DNA from: Actimicrobium sp047621345 | GTDB lineage: Bacteria > Pseudomonadota > Gammaproteobacteria > Burkholderiales > Burkholderiaceae_D | NCBI GenBank assembly: GCA_047621345.1 | Contig: JBLHLW010000001.1 | Span: forward strand, 1 to 64,000 | Reading direction: 5' to 3' | Length of the DNA stretch: 64,000 nt | In this document: piece by piece, positions 38,139 to 46,659 of the stretch | Layout: each line of letters starts with the position of its first letter | Numbering within the stretch: the first letter of the stretch is position 1 | The notes under the pieces: model-generated | What the model saw: only the letters and a program-made list of their open reading frames with translations | Told to the model about the DNA's origin: nothing | Databases searched by the model: none | Translations under genes and position numbers: made by a program

Positions 38139-38456
38139 GTGACGCATTCGTGGAACGATCCGGACACCCATGACTTATGGACGCTTACCGCCAGCGAGCG
38201 CGTATTGTTGCCAGGCAGGACCGATACAGGACAGCTTGGTTGCGCGGTTCAACTCAATTTTATGGAAGTGCACGGCCGATTCCCTGAACAGCTCGATGAG
38301 GTAGTGAGCACGATAGAAATGTCGAGGGTCGTTTCCACACAACCTGTTTCGTCGGTTCGTGCCGACGGAATGCAGGTCGGAACGTTATTTAAAGCAGGTC
38401 GCTCTATTCATCTGAACGACTTGCGTGCTGACTCCAGAAAAACAGCACTGCGGTGA
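38139..38456 (+). pseudogene. tnpA: Tn3-family transposase N-terminal fragment
   Basis: 105 residues. LWTLTASERVLLPG, GQLGCAVQLNFMEVHGRFPE and QLDEV match the DUF4158 N-terminus found in Tn3-family TnpA proteins of about 1000 residues. The remaining 900 residues are absent. The frame begins with a GTG preceded by AGAAGGG, so the original start is probably preserved. The 3' end overlaps an HNH fragment on the other strand. Confidence 0.72.
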
Positions 38457-38797
38457 AAGTCGAGAAACAACCTTTGGCCTGTGGAGAACCCGCCGACATT
38501 TGTAACGCGTTCTGTGTCGATGTCCATGCGTCGCAATGAAGGGTGGTCAGTTACCGGGGAAATGATGAGCTTTCCATTGTTCTCAAAGCCAATGAATCCA
38601 CGATCGAAGAGGTGGCCGATGCTTGGCGTCAAAAGCAGGCTGTTTTCGCCATCTAGTCGTTCTAGATTGGTAGAGTCTCTCCACGGCTTACAGTGACTGG
38701 CAACTAAGTGAACGAGGATATCTCTTTGCTGCCTGAGTGCGCCAACATTTTCCCCGATTTCCGTTTCGGCGCGGGTACTACCCGAAGTCTGCGCAAT
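38408..38797 (-). pseudogene. HNH endonuclease C-terminal fragment
   Basis: Reading on the minus strand from an in-frame stop at about 38798 gives VHLVASHCKPWRDSTNLERL, GENSLLLTPSIGHLFDRGFI and KLIISPVTD to the end. ASHxKPW and LTPxxHLFDRGFI are the hallmark of the HNH endonuclease family that ends this way, so about 130 C-terminal residues survive. The N-terminal part is gone. The core HNH residues (H-x-K and the LFD segment) are visible. A downstream-only gene is unlikely to be functional. Confidence 0.7.
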
Positions 38798-38800
38798 TCA

Positions 38801-39122
38801 CCTTCCCTCATCCGCGCGCCAATCCGGTAGAACATCCGGCACCTTCTTAAACCGAAATTCGCAACACCCTTTTCGCTTTGTTCGCTCTATTTGTCGCCGC
38901 TTTTCGCCTCGGAGAGGATGTCGTTCGGTCTCCCATAACAACGTTTGAAATCCGTGGAATTTTCATATTCCTCAAAAGTAATTGCATGAAGAATATACTA
39001 AAAGTTACAATGCAATTATTACCAAAGGTCAAAACTGATTCCCAGTGCCGAAGTAACGCAGCAAAGCGGTCGTCCCGGATTCACGAAGACGCCATCTCAG
39101 GTTAATCATCGGAAAGCTAAAA
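38801..39122. other. Gene-free stretch upstream of the M19-like gene
   Basis: About 320 bases with no supported gene. It is AT-rich at 38990-39030 and could hold the promoter of the downstream gene. A ribosome-binding site GGAAAG is visible just before ATG 39123. No strong inverted repeat was found in it by eye. Confidence 0.5.
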
Positions 39123-41282
39123 ATGAGAAACATGAATAATAATCAAATATTTTGCCGCGTTTGTTGTCTGGCGCTGCTGATCATCGCTTCGAATGCCGCT
39201 CTGGCCGCGACGGCCGAGGACACCGTGTATTCGCTGGCCCAGCGCTGCGTGGTCGTGCAGTCTCCCGCCACTGGCAAACTGCTCGAACACTACAAAGACC
39301 AGCAGGGGGTGACCCGATACCGTTTCGACACCCAGAGCGTCGCCGGAGCCTCGCACTTCTACCTGAAACCGGCCGCCCTCGGCACGTTCCTGATGACCGA
39401 CGCGGACGGGCGTTACCTGTCCAGCCTTTTTCCGTCGCTCGAAATCGCGCTATCCAGCCCGGACACCGGCAGCGAGTGGCTGATCTCGGCCACCCCGGAG
39501 GGCAGCGGCTTCCTCTTCCGTCTCGAAAATGCGGCAACCCGCGCGCCCCTGCGGCACGCCTATGTGGGCCGCCTGCTGCCGAAAACCGAAACCTTGTTCT
39601 CCCTGCAGGAAAGACCGGCCTCGGAATGCAAACCATTCCCCGAGGTGCAGGTGAATGTGACCGCCAACGGGTATGCCAAACCCATCGATGCGTTAAAGAC
39701 CAGTCCCACCAACATCCGCGGCTATATCGACGGTCACACGCACCTGACGGTGGAAGAATTTGCCGGGGGTAATATCATTGCCGGCAAAACCTTCCATCGC
39801 TGGGGGGTGCCGCACGCGCTGAAGGATTGCAAGGAAATTCATGGCACTAAAGGCAAGAGGGACACTGTGGGTATTGTGGTGGGTGGCGACGAAGATCACG
39901 TCACGGCGGGCTGGCCGCAATTCACCACGTGGCCCGACCGGGACTCATCCGTTACACACAACGGGTATTACTACAAATGGGTGGAGCGGGCGCATCTCTC
40001 GGGCCTGCGGCTGATGGTGGTTTACACCATGGAAAACGAGGTGCTCTGCAGGGCTGGCGCCTTGCTGGGCGAGGGGGGCAAGAGCTGCGACACGATGAAC
40101 AGCGTCCAGCGTCAGGTAGACAATCTCAATGCCCTGCAGAACTATGTGGATGCCCAGAGCGGCGGGCCCGGCAAGGGCTTTTTCCGGATCGTACTGGATC
40201 CGGCTGCGGCGCGTAAGGTGATCGCAGACGGCAAACTGGCCGTGGTGATCGGCATCGAAGCGTCTGAAACCTTTAACTGTAGCGACCGCAACAGTTGCGA
40301 CGCCAACAAGCTGAAAAGCCGTCTGGATACCTACAAGGCGATGGGTGTCCGCTCGATATTCCCGGTGCACAAGTTCGACACGCAGGTTGGCGGTGCGACC
40401 CTCGGTACCCCGAGCCTGAATATGATAAATATCGGGAACTTCATCGACAATGGAAATTACTTCGGCGCAGAGGTCTGCGATGCCAACACCGAGGGCAAAA
40501 TAATCTACAACTTCGACATAAAATTCGATCCGGCAAAAATCCCCGGTTATGACCGTTTGTCCACTGAACTCAAGACGAAGGTCAACAATGCTGTCAGTAG
40601 TATGTTGAAATTGATTAATAAAAATGGGCCGAGTTATGACCAGGCGGTTAGGGACAATGCCTGCAACAGCCGTGGTCTGACGCCGCTGGGCGCGGTACTG
40701 ATCAACGCGATGATCGACCGGAAAATCCTGATCGATACCGATCACGGGAGCACGAAGATGGTCTCCGCCGTGCTCGATATCGCCGAGCAACGTGGCTATT
40801 CAGGGTTGGTCGCCAGCCACGGCGAAGGGGATAGCAACAAGACCGACCCGTCGGCGCCGCACTATAACTATCTGCGCCTCGCGCGTCTGGGTGGCCATAT
40901 CTCGGTCCTCACCCGCAACAACTTATACTTCCCCGGCATCGCGACGCCTGGATTCAAGGCCATGCAGCAGGCGGCTAACGAAAAGGGTTATCTCGCCGGG
41001 ATCGGCATCGGCACCGACTTCAACGGGTTGATCAAGTCGATTTCTGGCGAGTCGGTCGTGTACCCGTTCACCACCGAGTTTGGAACGACGTTCAACAAAC
41101 AGGTCTCCGGCGATCGCACCTTCGATCTCACCAAGGACGGCATGGTGCACTACGGCCTGCTGCCGGACCTGATGGCAAGTTACGCGCAGTGGATGCGCGA
41201 CACCGGTCATTCGGACATTTACGAGAGCATGATGAATTCCGCCGAGTCTTATCTGCAGATGTGGGAGCGGGCCACCCGCTGA
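39123..41282 (+). CDS. Secreted M19-like metallohydrolase (membrane dipeptidase-like)
   Basis: 719 residues. A signal peptide ends near residue 30 (ASNAALAATA). An N-terminal beta-rich domain follows (about 31-190). The catalytic domain starts at YIDGHTHLTVEEF, with His205 and His207 as likely metal ligands. It continues through LAVVIGIEASETFNC and ends with KILIDTDHGSTKMVSAVLDIA and GLVASHGEGDSN, the late metal-binding blocks of peptidase family M19. Family M19 hydrolyses dipeptides or related amides. Substrate is unknown, and the amidohydrolase superfamily in general is also possible. The gene is flanked by Tn3 debris and could be cargo of a lost transposon. Confidence 0.7.
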   Translation: MRNMNNNQIFCRVCCLALLIIASNAALAATAEDTVYSLAQRCVVVQSPATGKLLEHYKDQQGVTRYRFDTQSVAGASHFYLKPAALGTFLMTDADGRYLSSLFPSLEIALSSPDTGSEWLISATPEGSGFLFRLENAATRAPLRHAYVGRLLPKTETLFSLQERPASECKPFPEVQVNVTANGYAKPIDALKTSPTNIRGYIDGHTHLTVEEFAGGNIIAGKTFHRWGVPHALKDCKEIHGTKGKRDTVGIVVGGDEDHVTAGWPQFTTWPDRDSSVTHNGYYYKWVERAHLSGLRLMVVYTMENEVLCRAGALLGEGGKSCDTMNSVQRQVDNLNALQNYVDAQSGGPGKGFFRIVLDPAAARKVIADGKLAVVIGIEASETFNCSDRNSCDANKLKSRLDTYKAMGVRSIFPVHKFDTQVGGATLGTPSLNMINIGNFIDNGNYFGAEVCDANTEGKIIYNFDIKFDPAKIPGYDRLSTELKTKVNNAVSSMLKLINKNGPSYDQAVRDNACNSRGLTPLGAVLINAMIDRKILIDTDHGSTKMVSAVLDIAEQRGYSGLVASHGEGDSNKTDPSAPHYNYLRLARLGGHISVLTRNNLYFPGIATPGFKAMQQAANEKGYLAGIGIGTDFNGLIKSISGESVVYPFTTEFGTTFNKQVSGDRTFDLTKDGMVHYGLLPDLMASYAQWMRDTGHSDIYESMMNSAESYLQMWERATR

Positions 41283-41778
41283 GCCGGCATGGTTGAGAAA
41301 GAGCCTATTTGGGGTTGCTCAGGCGAGAAAAATCCATCCGCTAAACGATAGCGGAATGCAAAGTTTTCGAATCTCAGTGGAGCTGCAAACGAAGGCGCAG
41401 GTAGGCGCCTTCGGTCGCGGTTGGGACAGGAGTTACTTCCTGCCCGCCGGGTCGGCCGGAGCAATTTCACCACCAGCAGCCCATAGAACCGTGCGAAAAC
41501 ATCTCGATTTACGTCACACGAGGTAAATCTTTGACTATTGCATAGGGAAATGTTTGACTTCGATGATTTGTGTAGACAGGTTTGACTATTTTTCGATTGT
41601 ATAGTGTTACATATCAATGACTTACCGATGTTCGATTTGCGAATGTTTGACTGTCCGGACAGTCAAACATTGTTGGTCTCAGAAGACGAGGCTAAAAAAA
41701 GTGTATTCCACGTGAATTCATGATTTGGGGTTGTACCTCCAAGCCAGCGGAATTTATCCATTTCTTGCAAATCATCAA
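41283..41778. other. Non-coding stretch with transposon-end-like sequence
   Basis: About 500 bases with no supported gene. It holds the TTTGACT repeats and palindrome listed separately. A segment at 41727-41764 begins GGGG, as many Tn3-type terminal repeats do, and lies just outside the transposase stop codon. That is only a weak suggestion of a transposon end. Confidence 0.35.
41530..41671. repeat. TTTGACT repeat cluster and perfect 30-bp palindrome
   Basis: Four copies of TTTGACT in the same direction start at 41530, 41553, 41581 and 41646. Two share TTTGACTAT. The last lies inside a perfect palindrome at 41642-41671, with arm AATGTTTGACTGTCC against its reverse complement and no loop. This resembles a recombinase or repressor binding cluster. 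It lies beside the Tn3 remnant and could be a cointegrate-resolution or operator site. That is inference. Confidence 0.75.
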
Positions 41779-42024
41779 CTACTCCCAGTCAATCACCGCC
41801 AAAACAGCCTCCAAATCGATCGGATTGTGCTTGCCTCTGAAATCATAGTGCCTCAGGAAATGCAGATGCTGCCACGCTGCCGGTGAAATTCTCCTGAGCA
41901 AGTTCAGTGCTTTTTCATTCCCAGCGGCCAGACACCGGCCAAGTAGCCCTGACAGTAGCATCGAGTTGTAGGCAATCACCACATTGGCAATCAGCCGGCC
42001 ACGCTGCTTGAGGTAGTGGTCGCG
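41779..42024 (-). pseudogene. tnpA: Tn3-family transposase C-terminal fragment
   Basis: The frame reads YLKQRGRLIANVVIAYNSML, LSGLLGRCLAAGNEKALNLL, RRISPAAWQHLHFLRHYDFR and IDLEAVLAVIDWE to a natural-looking stop. The AWQHxxFxxxYxF signature is the C-terminal end of Tn3 transposases. Only about 80 residues are left. A group II intron sequence abuts its upstream end. Orientation is opposite to the N-terminal fragment at 38139, so the two are not simple halves of one collapsed gene. Confidence 0.75.
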
Positions 42025-43370
42025 GTAGGGACACCCGTCTCCGAGCGCCCCCCGCACAGATCCGTACGAGCGCAATTAACGTATACGGCTCCTACCTCAG
42101 GTAGTGGCGCGAAATCGCTGTTCAGGATAAGGATGGGTCATCCTGCACAGTGGTGTGTACTTACGGGCAATGTGGACAAATTGTCCCCAAGACATGCGAT
42201 GACGCTGTCTGCGTCGCAGTAGGGCGTGCCGCCATACGCGACAAACATCACGGCGAAAGCTCTTGAGGCGTTAGAGATTTCCGGAGGCCGCATAATTTTA
42301 CCCCCATGTGCAACGCATCATGCTGACCACGCCCTTTGCGGAACCCATATGAGAAACCAAGAAAATCCTCTTCGTAAATTGCGTTCAGTACCGTCGAGAC
42401 GGTCTGTTGCACAATGTTGTCCTCCAGGGAGGCTATCCCAAGAGGTCTTTGCTTGCCATCCGCTTTGGGAATAGATACCCGCCGTGATGGTTGTGTACGA
42501 TAAGCGCCGGAATGTATTTCCCGGTGCAATTCATGCAGCCGCGTATAGAGAATTTGCTCGTACTCTCGCCACGTTACACCTTCCACACCTGCCGCCGCGT
42601 TCTTCCTGAGAGCATAGAAACTCTCCACCAGTAGCGATGGCGTGACATGATGCAGCAGTGCCGTGAACCGTTCCCGTTTGTTGCCACGGGCGGCTTCGCG
42701 CACGCCTTCGAGTCCCGTCGACGCGCCAGTCCGGCACTGTGTCCGGGGCGCGGGAGAATCGAAGTCGTTCCCTTCGGTTACGTCGCTTCGCTCCACCACC
42801 TCCGCAGGAGAAATCCCTTTGTTCGGCAGCTTTTTGGTACTACTGACGTATCCGACTTCTCACCGGCGTAGGTGACGGCATTGCGGTCATTGACCTGCCC
42901 CGTCACATCCGGGCAAACTGCCCCGGATGCTGATGAGATATCCCAGCTTCTGTGCAAAAGGCTTCCCGGCATGCTCAGGGTCTCCGAGCGCGCGGGATCG
43001 AGGCATGGCTTGCGATTGTCGTCATGCATCGTATTACCTTCCGTGATCCTTAACTCCGTCGGCATCCCGAATTGATGATTACGCGGCTCAATGGCTGGCC
43101 TCTCAGTGTCCCCTGTCAACGCTTCGGCATGTGCCTCGCGACACATACCGCATGACTCGGGGCCAGAGTGATTCGCCATTTCTTCTCTGTATCGAACTTT
43201 CATCGACTGTCTCTTGCCAGTTTTAACTGGCGCACTAAGGAGTCCTACGTAAATGAGTAACAAGTGAAAAACAGCCATGAAATCAGGTTGTTTGTGACAT
43301 GAATGGCACGAACCACCCCTAAGCAGAAGTAGCCGGGATACGAGAGCGTCCGCTCAACGCTTGCGCTCAC
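42025..43370 (-). mobile_element. Degenerate group II intron inserted in Tn3 transposase
   Basis: Minus-strand sequence contains a 5' RNA-like segment about 42800-43280 (in translation KVRYREEMANHSGPESCGM and EALTGDTE, a stretch I recall as preceding maturases of this intron class). An intron-encoded reverse transcriptase piece follows, and then a 3' end around 42025-42070 with GTGCGGGGGGCGCTCGGAGA and GGGTGTCCCTAC. This 3' end meets the Tn3 transposase frame directly (RDHYLKQRGR). The 5' boundary near 43370 is approximate. The element is internally deleted and unlikely to splice with its own maturase. Confidence 0.7.
42097..42799 (-). pseudogene. Group II intron reverse transcriptase/maturase, internally deleted
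   Basis: The N-terminal part (GTG at 42799, about 175 residues) has ALLHHVTPSLLVESFYALRK, AAGVEGVTWREYEQ, SIPKADGKQRPLGIASLEDN and FLGFSYGFRKGRGQHDAL, which are the reverse transcriptase fingers of group II intron proteins. Just after this, near 42310, the sequence jumps to a C-terminal maturase tail in another frame: RLKSFRRDVCRVWRHALLRR, RQRHRMSWGQFVHIARKYTP and THPYPEQRFRATT before the stop at 42097. About 200-250 residues including the YxDD active site are missing, and the tail frame contains a stop (NL*RL). The gene cannot encode an active enzyme. Confidence 0.8.
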
Positions 43371-43422
43371 AGGCGCGCAGCGAAGCGTTCCTTACAGCCT
43401 ATTATTATGCTTTGGATAGTAT

Positions 43423-44481
43423 TTATCTTTCGCGAGATATATCGATCACCAGCTTTCCGATATGTTTTTTTGTCTCGAATTGTTTCTGTGCCTCGGTGAC
43501 CTGAGCGAGAGAAAACGTGTTTGCGACGAGAGGAGAGACATCTCCTGCCTCAATTCTCCGAATCAGGTTTGCAAAAATCGTTTCGCCAAGAACAGTGCAG
43601 CCGAACAAACTTAGATCTTTTAGGTAGAGTGTTCTGACATCTAATTCCACAAGCGGGCCTGCAATGGCACCTGAAGCGGCGTATCTGCCAAAAGGCTTGA
43701 GCACATCCAATAAACTCGGCCACTGCTCGCCTGCCACCAGATCAATGACGACATCGACACTGGATTTGCCGAGCTCTTGTACCAGATCGGCATTTCTCGC
43801 AAGCGTGCGATCAGCGCCAATACTCAAAATCTTGTCCGCTTTGGTCGGCGAAGTAATCGCTATAACTTGCGCACCCCTAGCCTTGGCAAGTTGAATGACT
43901 GCAGAACCTACGCCGCCTGATGCGCCAGTCACCAACACAATATCATTGGCAATCACGTTGGCTCGGGTCAAAAGGTTTTCAGCTGTGGAATAGGAACAAG
44001 GGAAGGATGCAAGTTCAACGTCGCTGAGCTCGCTGTTAATTTGATGAGCATGCCTGGCTGCAACAACGGTGTATTCAGCGAAGCCACCGTCGCATTCGGA
44101 ACCGAAGTACCAGAGTTGATCCAAGACTCTGCCACCAGCCTCCCGAAGACATGGCTCGATAAGCACTCTTTTATTGAGGAGGCCGGCATCAACCTGTTCA
44201 CCGATGGCAACGACTTTGCCACAAACATCCGCTCCTTGAATTCTGGGAAATTGAAACTCATTTCCCGACCAGCTTGCGTCACTACTGTCGCCATTTGATT
44301 TTGCATACCATCCAAGTCGAGTATTGAGATCGGTATTGTTAACGCCGGCTGCGCTGACCTTTATTAGTACATCGCGTGGCCCAGGAGTGGGCACGGGAAT
44401 ATCGTCGCGGAACACCAGTTTATCGAAGCCGCCGTATCCCGTTAGCTGGATGCCTTTCATTACTTTGGGTATGTCGTTCAT
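43423..44481 (-). CDS. Medium-chain dehydrogenase / quinone oxidoreductase-like
   Basis: 352 residues, ATG at 44481 with AAAGGA 9 bases upstream. The N-terminal GroES-like domain contains VPTPGPRDVLIKVSAAGVNN and GADVCGKVVAIGEQVDAG. The nucleotide-binding domain has DIVLVTGASGGVGSAVIQLA, and a K/T-rich loop after the second beta strand (AITSPTKADK) that would favour NADPH. Catalytic-zinc cysteines are absent (GVNNTDLNTR instead of GVCHTD), placing it with zinc-independent quinone oxidoreductase/enoyl reductase-like MDRs. It is adjacent to the group II intron 5' end, with a stop about 50 bases away. Substrate unknown. Confidence 0.85.
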   Translation of the reverse strand: MNDIPKVMKGIQLTGYGGFDKLVFRDDIPVPTPGPRDVLIKVSAAGVNNTDLNTRLGWYAKSNGDSSDASWSGNEFQFPRIQGADVCGKVVAIGEQVDAGLLNKRVLIEPCLREAGGRVLDQLWYFGSECDGGFAEYTVVAARHAHQINSELSDVELASFPCSYSTAENLLTRANVIANDIVLVTGASGGVGSAVIQLAKARGAQVIAITSPTKADKILSIGADRTLARNADLVQELGKSSVDVVIDLVAGEQWPSLLDVLKPFGRYAASGAIAGPLVELDVRTLYLKDLSLFGCTVLGETIFANLIRRIEAGDVSPLVANTFSLAQVTEAQKQFETKKHIGKLVIDISRER

Positions 44482-44603
44482 GTTGAGTGTCCTTTAATGA
44501 ACCGCTGATTGAGCACCAGACAAATTTCATTCTTGAAAAATTGGATGAAAAACCGAAAATATACGCGAGAAAGCGAACAAACGCCGCTGTCCTTATCCTG
44601 TTT

Positions 44604-44860
44604 TCACGCAGTAGACGGAGCTTGGGCCTGCCAGTTCAATAGCTTGTTTTTTGCGATAACAAGATTGCTCAGGCCGAACAACGTAAACACGTGCGCCGTG
44701 TTTTTCGGCAGTCCCTTGTAACGGATCTTGCGATGACGAAAGTGATTTATGACCACATGAAACGGATGCTCGACCTTCGCTCGAATGCTCGCCTTGGCGT
44801 GCTCCAGTTCGTAGAGAATGGCGCACAACGGCCGCTTTTCGTTGATTTTCTAAATCGTGC
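44604..44860 (-). pseudogene. IS5-family transposase C-terminal fragment
   Basis: Minus-strand reading INEKRPLCAILYELEHAKAS, IRAKVEHPFHVVINHFRHRK, IRYKGLPKNTAHVFTLFGLS and NLVIAKNKLL matches the end of IS5-type DDE transposases. The last catalytic Glu lies in the EHAKASIRAKVEHPF block. The rest of the element is missing. Its left end lies about 120 bases upstream of the quinone oxidoreductase start, so it may influence that promoter region. Confidence 0.8.
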
Positions 44861-45458
44861 TGCGCTTCCATGAGCGCGATAAGCGCCAGTCCCCGGTAAG
44901 CGGTCAATGCCAGGGCCTTTTTCAACAACGCGCCGAGCCGCTTGCCGGCAAGTAGCGCTGGCAGCAATGGTTTCATGACGGTATGGGCATACGCCCGATT
45001 GATACACTGATCGACCGGCAGGTTGGCAAGACCATGAGCAGCCTGAACCGCCAGAGCCTCCAGGTTATCGGTCAATATTTTAGCCGCGACATCCTAATAG
45101 TTTTGCAACAAGCTTATGCAACAAATTCGTTGCGTGGCGGTTTTTTCAGTTACTTGCACCTCACCCCTATTGACCACGTCTCCGCTATTGATGATCGGTG
45201 ATGCGGACACGAGAGCCATCGGTGGCGATACAGTCTCTGCGTGTCTTAAAGCGCAGATCGGGAATTACAAGGTTCTCGGCAAGAAGGCGGTTCGCCGGAT
45301 ACCACAAGGACGTTTGATTGAATTCTCTGGTTTCGGGAATGCGCCGTAGATGGAAGATTCGGAGCGATTTCACAAGTCACTACGCGATGCATTACGCGAT
45401 AAGGAGATCGCTTCGCAACAGCGCTTCCGCTGGCTTTACGAAGCGATAGCTAGTTCTT
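44861..45458. other. Unrecognised stretch between IS5 remnant and next gene
   Basis: About 600 bases. A minus-strand frame (about 44855-45075) reads LEALAVQAAHGLANLPVDQC and HTVMKPLLPALLAGKRLGAL with an alpha-helical look, but it runs on into the IS5 remnant in the wrong frame and has no recognised homology. A second short minus frame (45185-45373) was not recognised either. Both are probably debris. Confidence 0.3.
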
Positions 45459-46466
45459 TTAGAATTCCAGGCAGATCTTGCCAAAGTGGGCGCCGCTCGC
45501 CTGATAGCGAAATGCATCAGCGATTTCGGTGAGGCCAAAACTACGGTCGATAACGGGACGAACGCCGGTCGCATCGATGGCTTTGACCATGTCCATCTGT
45601 TGCTGCCTGCTACCGACAATGAGTCCTTGCAGTCGGGCTTGCTTGGCCATCAGTGCCGCGGTCGGTACATCGCCGGTGTACCCAGTGAGCACGCCGATCA
45701 GCATGATGGTGCCACCGACGCGCACTGCGTCGATCGATTGCGGCAGTGTTCCCGGACCGCCGACTTCGATGACATGGTCGACGCCCCGTCCACCGGTCAT
45801 CTCGCGGACCTTGCTACCCCAGTTCTTGTGCGTTTTGTAATTGATCGTTTGATCGGCACCAAGGGCGCGGGCACGCTCGAGCTTTTCATCCGAGGAGGAG
45901 GTGATGATCACCGTCGCGCCCATCATTTTTGCGAATTGCAACGCGAAGATCGAGACGCCGCCGGTACCCAATGCGAGCACCGTATCGCCCGCCTTCACGT
46001 TACCTTCAACAACCAGCGCCCGCCAAGCGGTGAGGCCGGCAGTCGTCAGGGCGGCAGCTTCGGCATGGGTGTAGCCCTTTGGTGCGAGCGTGAATGCCGT
46101 GGCGCTTGTCGTCACTAGCTCGCGTGCAAATCCGTCAACGCCATCACCCGGAACAGTGCTGAAATTGCCGATCGTGGCAGTGCCGTTTTCCCACGTCGGG
46201 AAAAAACAGGAGACGACATGGTCGCCAACCTTGAACTCGGTGATACCGGCGCCGATGGCTTCCACCACCCCAGCTCCATCGGACATTGGAATGCGGCCAT
46301 CAGCTTCCCAGCCGTCGCGGGTGGCAACGCTGTAGTCGTGGTAATTGAGTGAGCTGGCATGGATGCGGACACGGAGTTGTCCGACTGCTGGCGCTGCTGG
46401 CGCATCACCGTCAACAACGACCAGATTAGCAAGACCACCGGGAGAACGCAGATTAATGGATTTCAT
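45459..46466 (-). CDS. Medium-chain NAD(P)-dependent dehydrogenase
   Basis: 335 residues from ATG 46466 (MKSINLRSPGG). The frame extends further upstream, but that extension (62 residues) is unlike the family and overlaps the terminator of the next gene. GroES-like N-terminus: ASSLNYHDYSVATRDGWEAD, DGAGVVEAIGAGITEFKVGD. Nucleotide fold: GDTVLALGTGGVSIFALQFA with GADQTINYKTHKNW. There is no catalytic-zinc Cys (SSLNYHDY), so a zinc-independent reductase (quinone oxidoreductase/crotonyl-CoA reductase-type) is likely. Tail: FRYQASGAHFGKICLEF. Same strand as two other MDR genes. Confidence 0.85.
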   Translation of the reverse strand: MKSINLRSPGGLANLVVVDGDAPAAPAVGQLRVRIHASSLNYHDYSVATRDGWEADGRIPMSDGAGVVEAIGAGITEFKVGDHVVSCFFPTWENGTATIGNFSTVPGDGVDGFARELVTTSATAFTLAPKGYTHAEAAALTTAGLTAWRALVVEGNVKAGDTVLALGTGGVSIFALQFAKMMGATVIITSSSDEKLERARALGADQTINYKTHKNWGSKVREMTGGRGVDHVIEVGGPGTLPQSIDAVRVGGTIMLIGVLTGYTGDVPTAALMAKQARLQGLIVGSRQQQMDMVKAIDATGVRPVIDRSFGLTEIADAFRYQASGAHFGKICLEF

Positions 46467-46562
46467 AGTGAGCACCTGAAAAAATATGTGAAAGAGGAGG
46501 GCACTGATAACAGTTTTACTGTTTATAGCGTCACGTTTGGAAATGACAGATCGTGTGTCCAG

Positions 46563-46614
46563 AAAAAACCGGGCCGCACTGGTCAACGTCAGGACGTCGA
46601 TCAGTGCGGCCCGG
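46563..46614 (-). terminator. Rho-independent terminator of the zinc alcohol dehydrogenase
   Basis: On the minus strand, downstream of the stop at 46660, an inverted repeat with 13 perfect outer pairs (arms ccgggccgcactg and cagtgcggcccgg at 46569-46581 and 46602-46614) and a nearly paired inner stem is followed at 46563-46568 by TTTTTT. This is a strong intrinsic terminator. It separates the dehydrogenase at 46660 from the one at 45459, so the two are not one operon. Confidence 0.9.
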
Positions 46615-46659
46615 ATAGTGTAGCAAGCGGGATCAATTATCGGGCTTGCCAAACAGGAG

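Noticed and set aside
41293..41526. Short plus-strand frame after the M19-like gene
   Set aside because: No start signal and no recognised homology. It sits in a non-coding stretch next to the repeats.
44593..45075. 160-codon minus-strand frame across the IS5 remnant
   Set aside because: Its second half reads through the IS5 remnant in the wrong frame. The first half has no recognised family and is not supported as a gene.
45185..45373. Short minus-strand frame of 62 codons
   Set aside because: No domain and no recognised relatives. It lies in a debris region.
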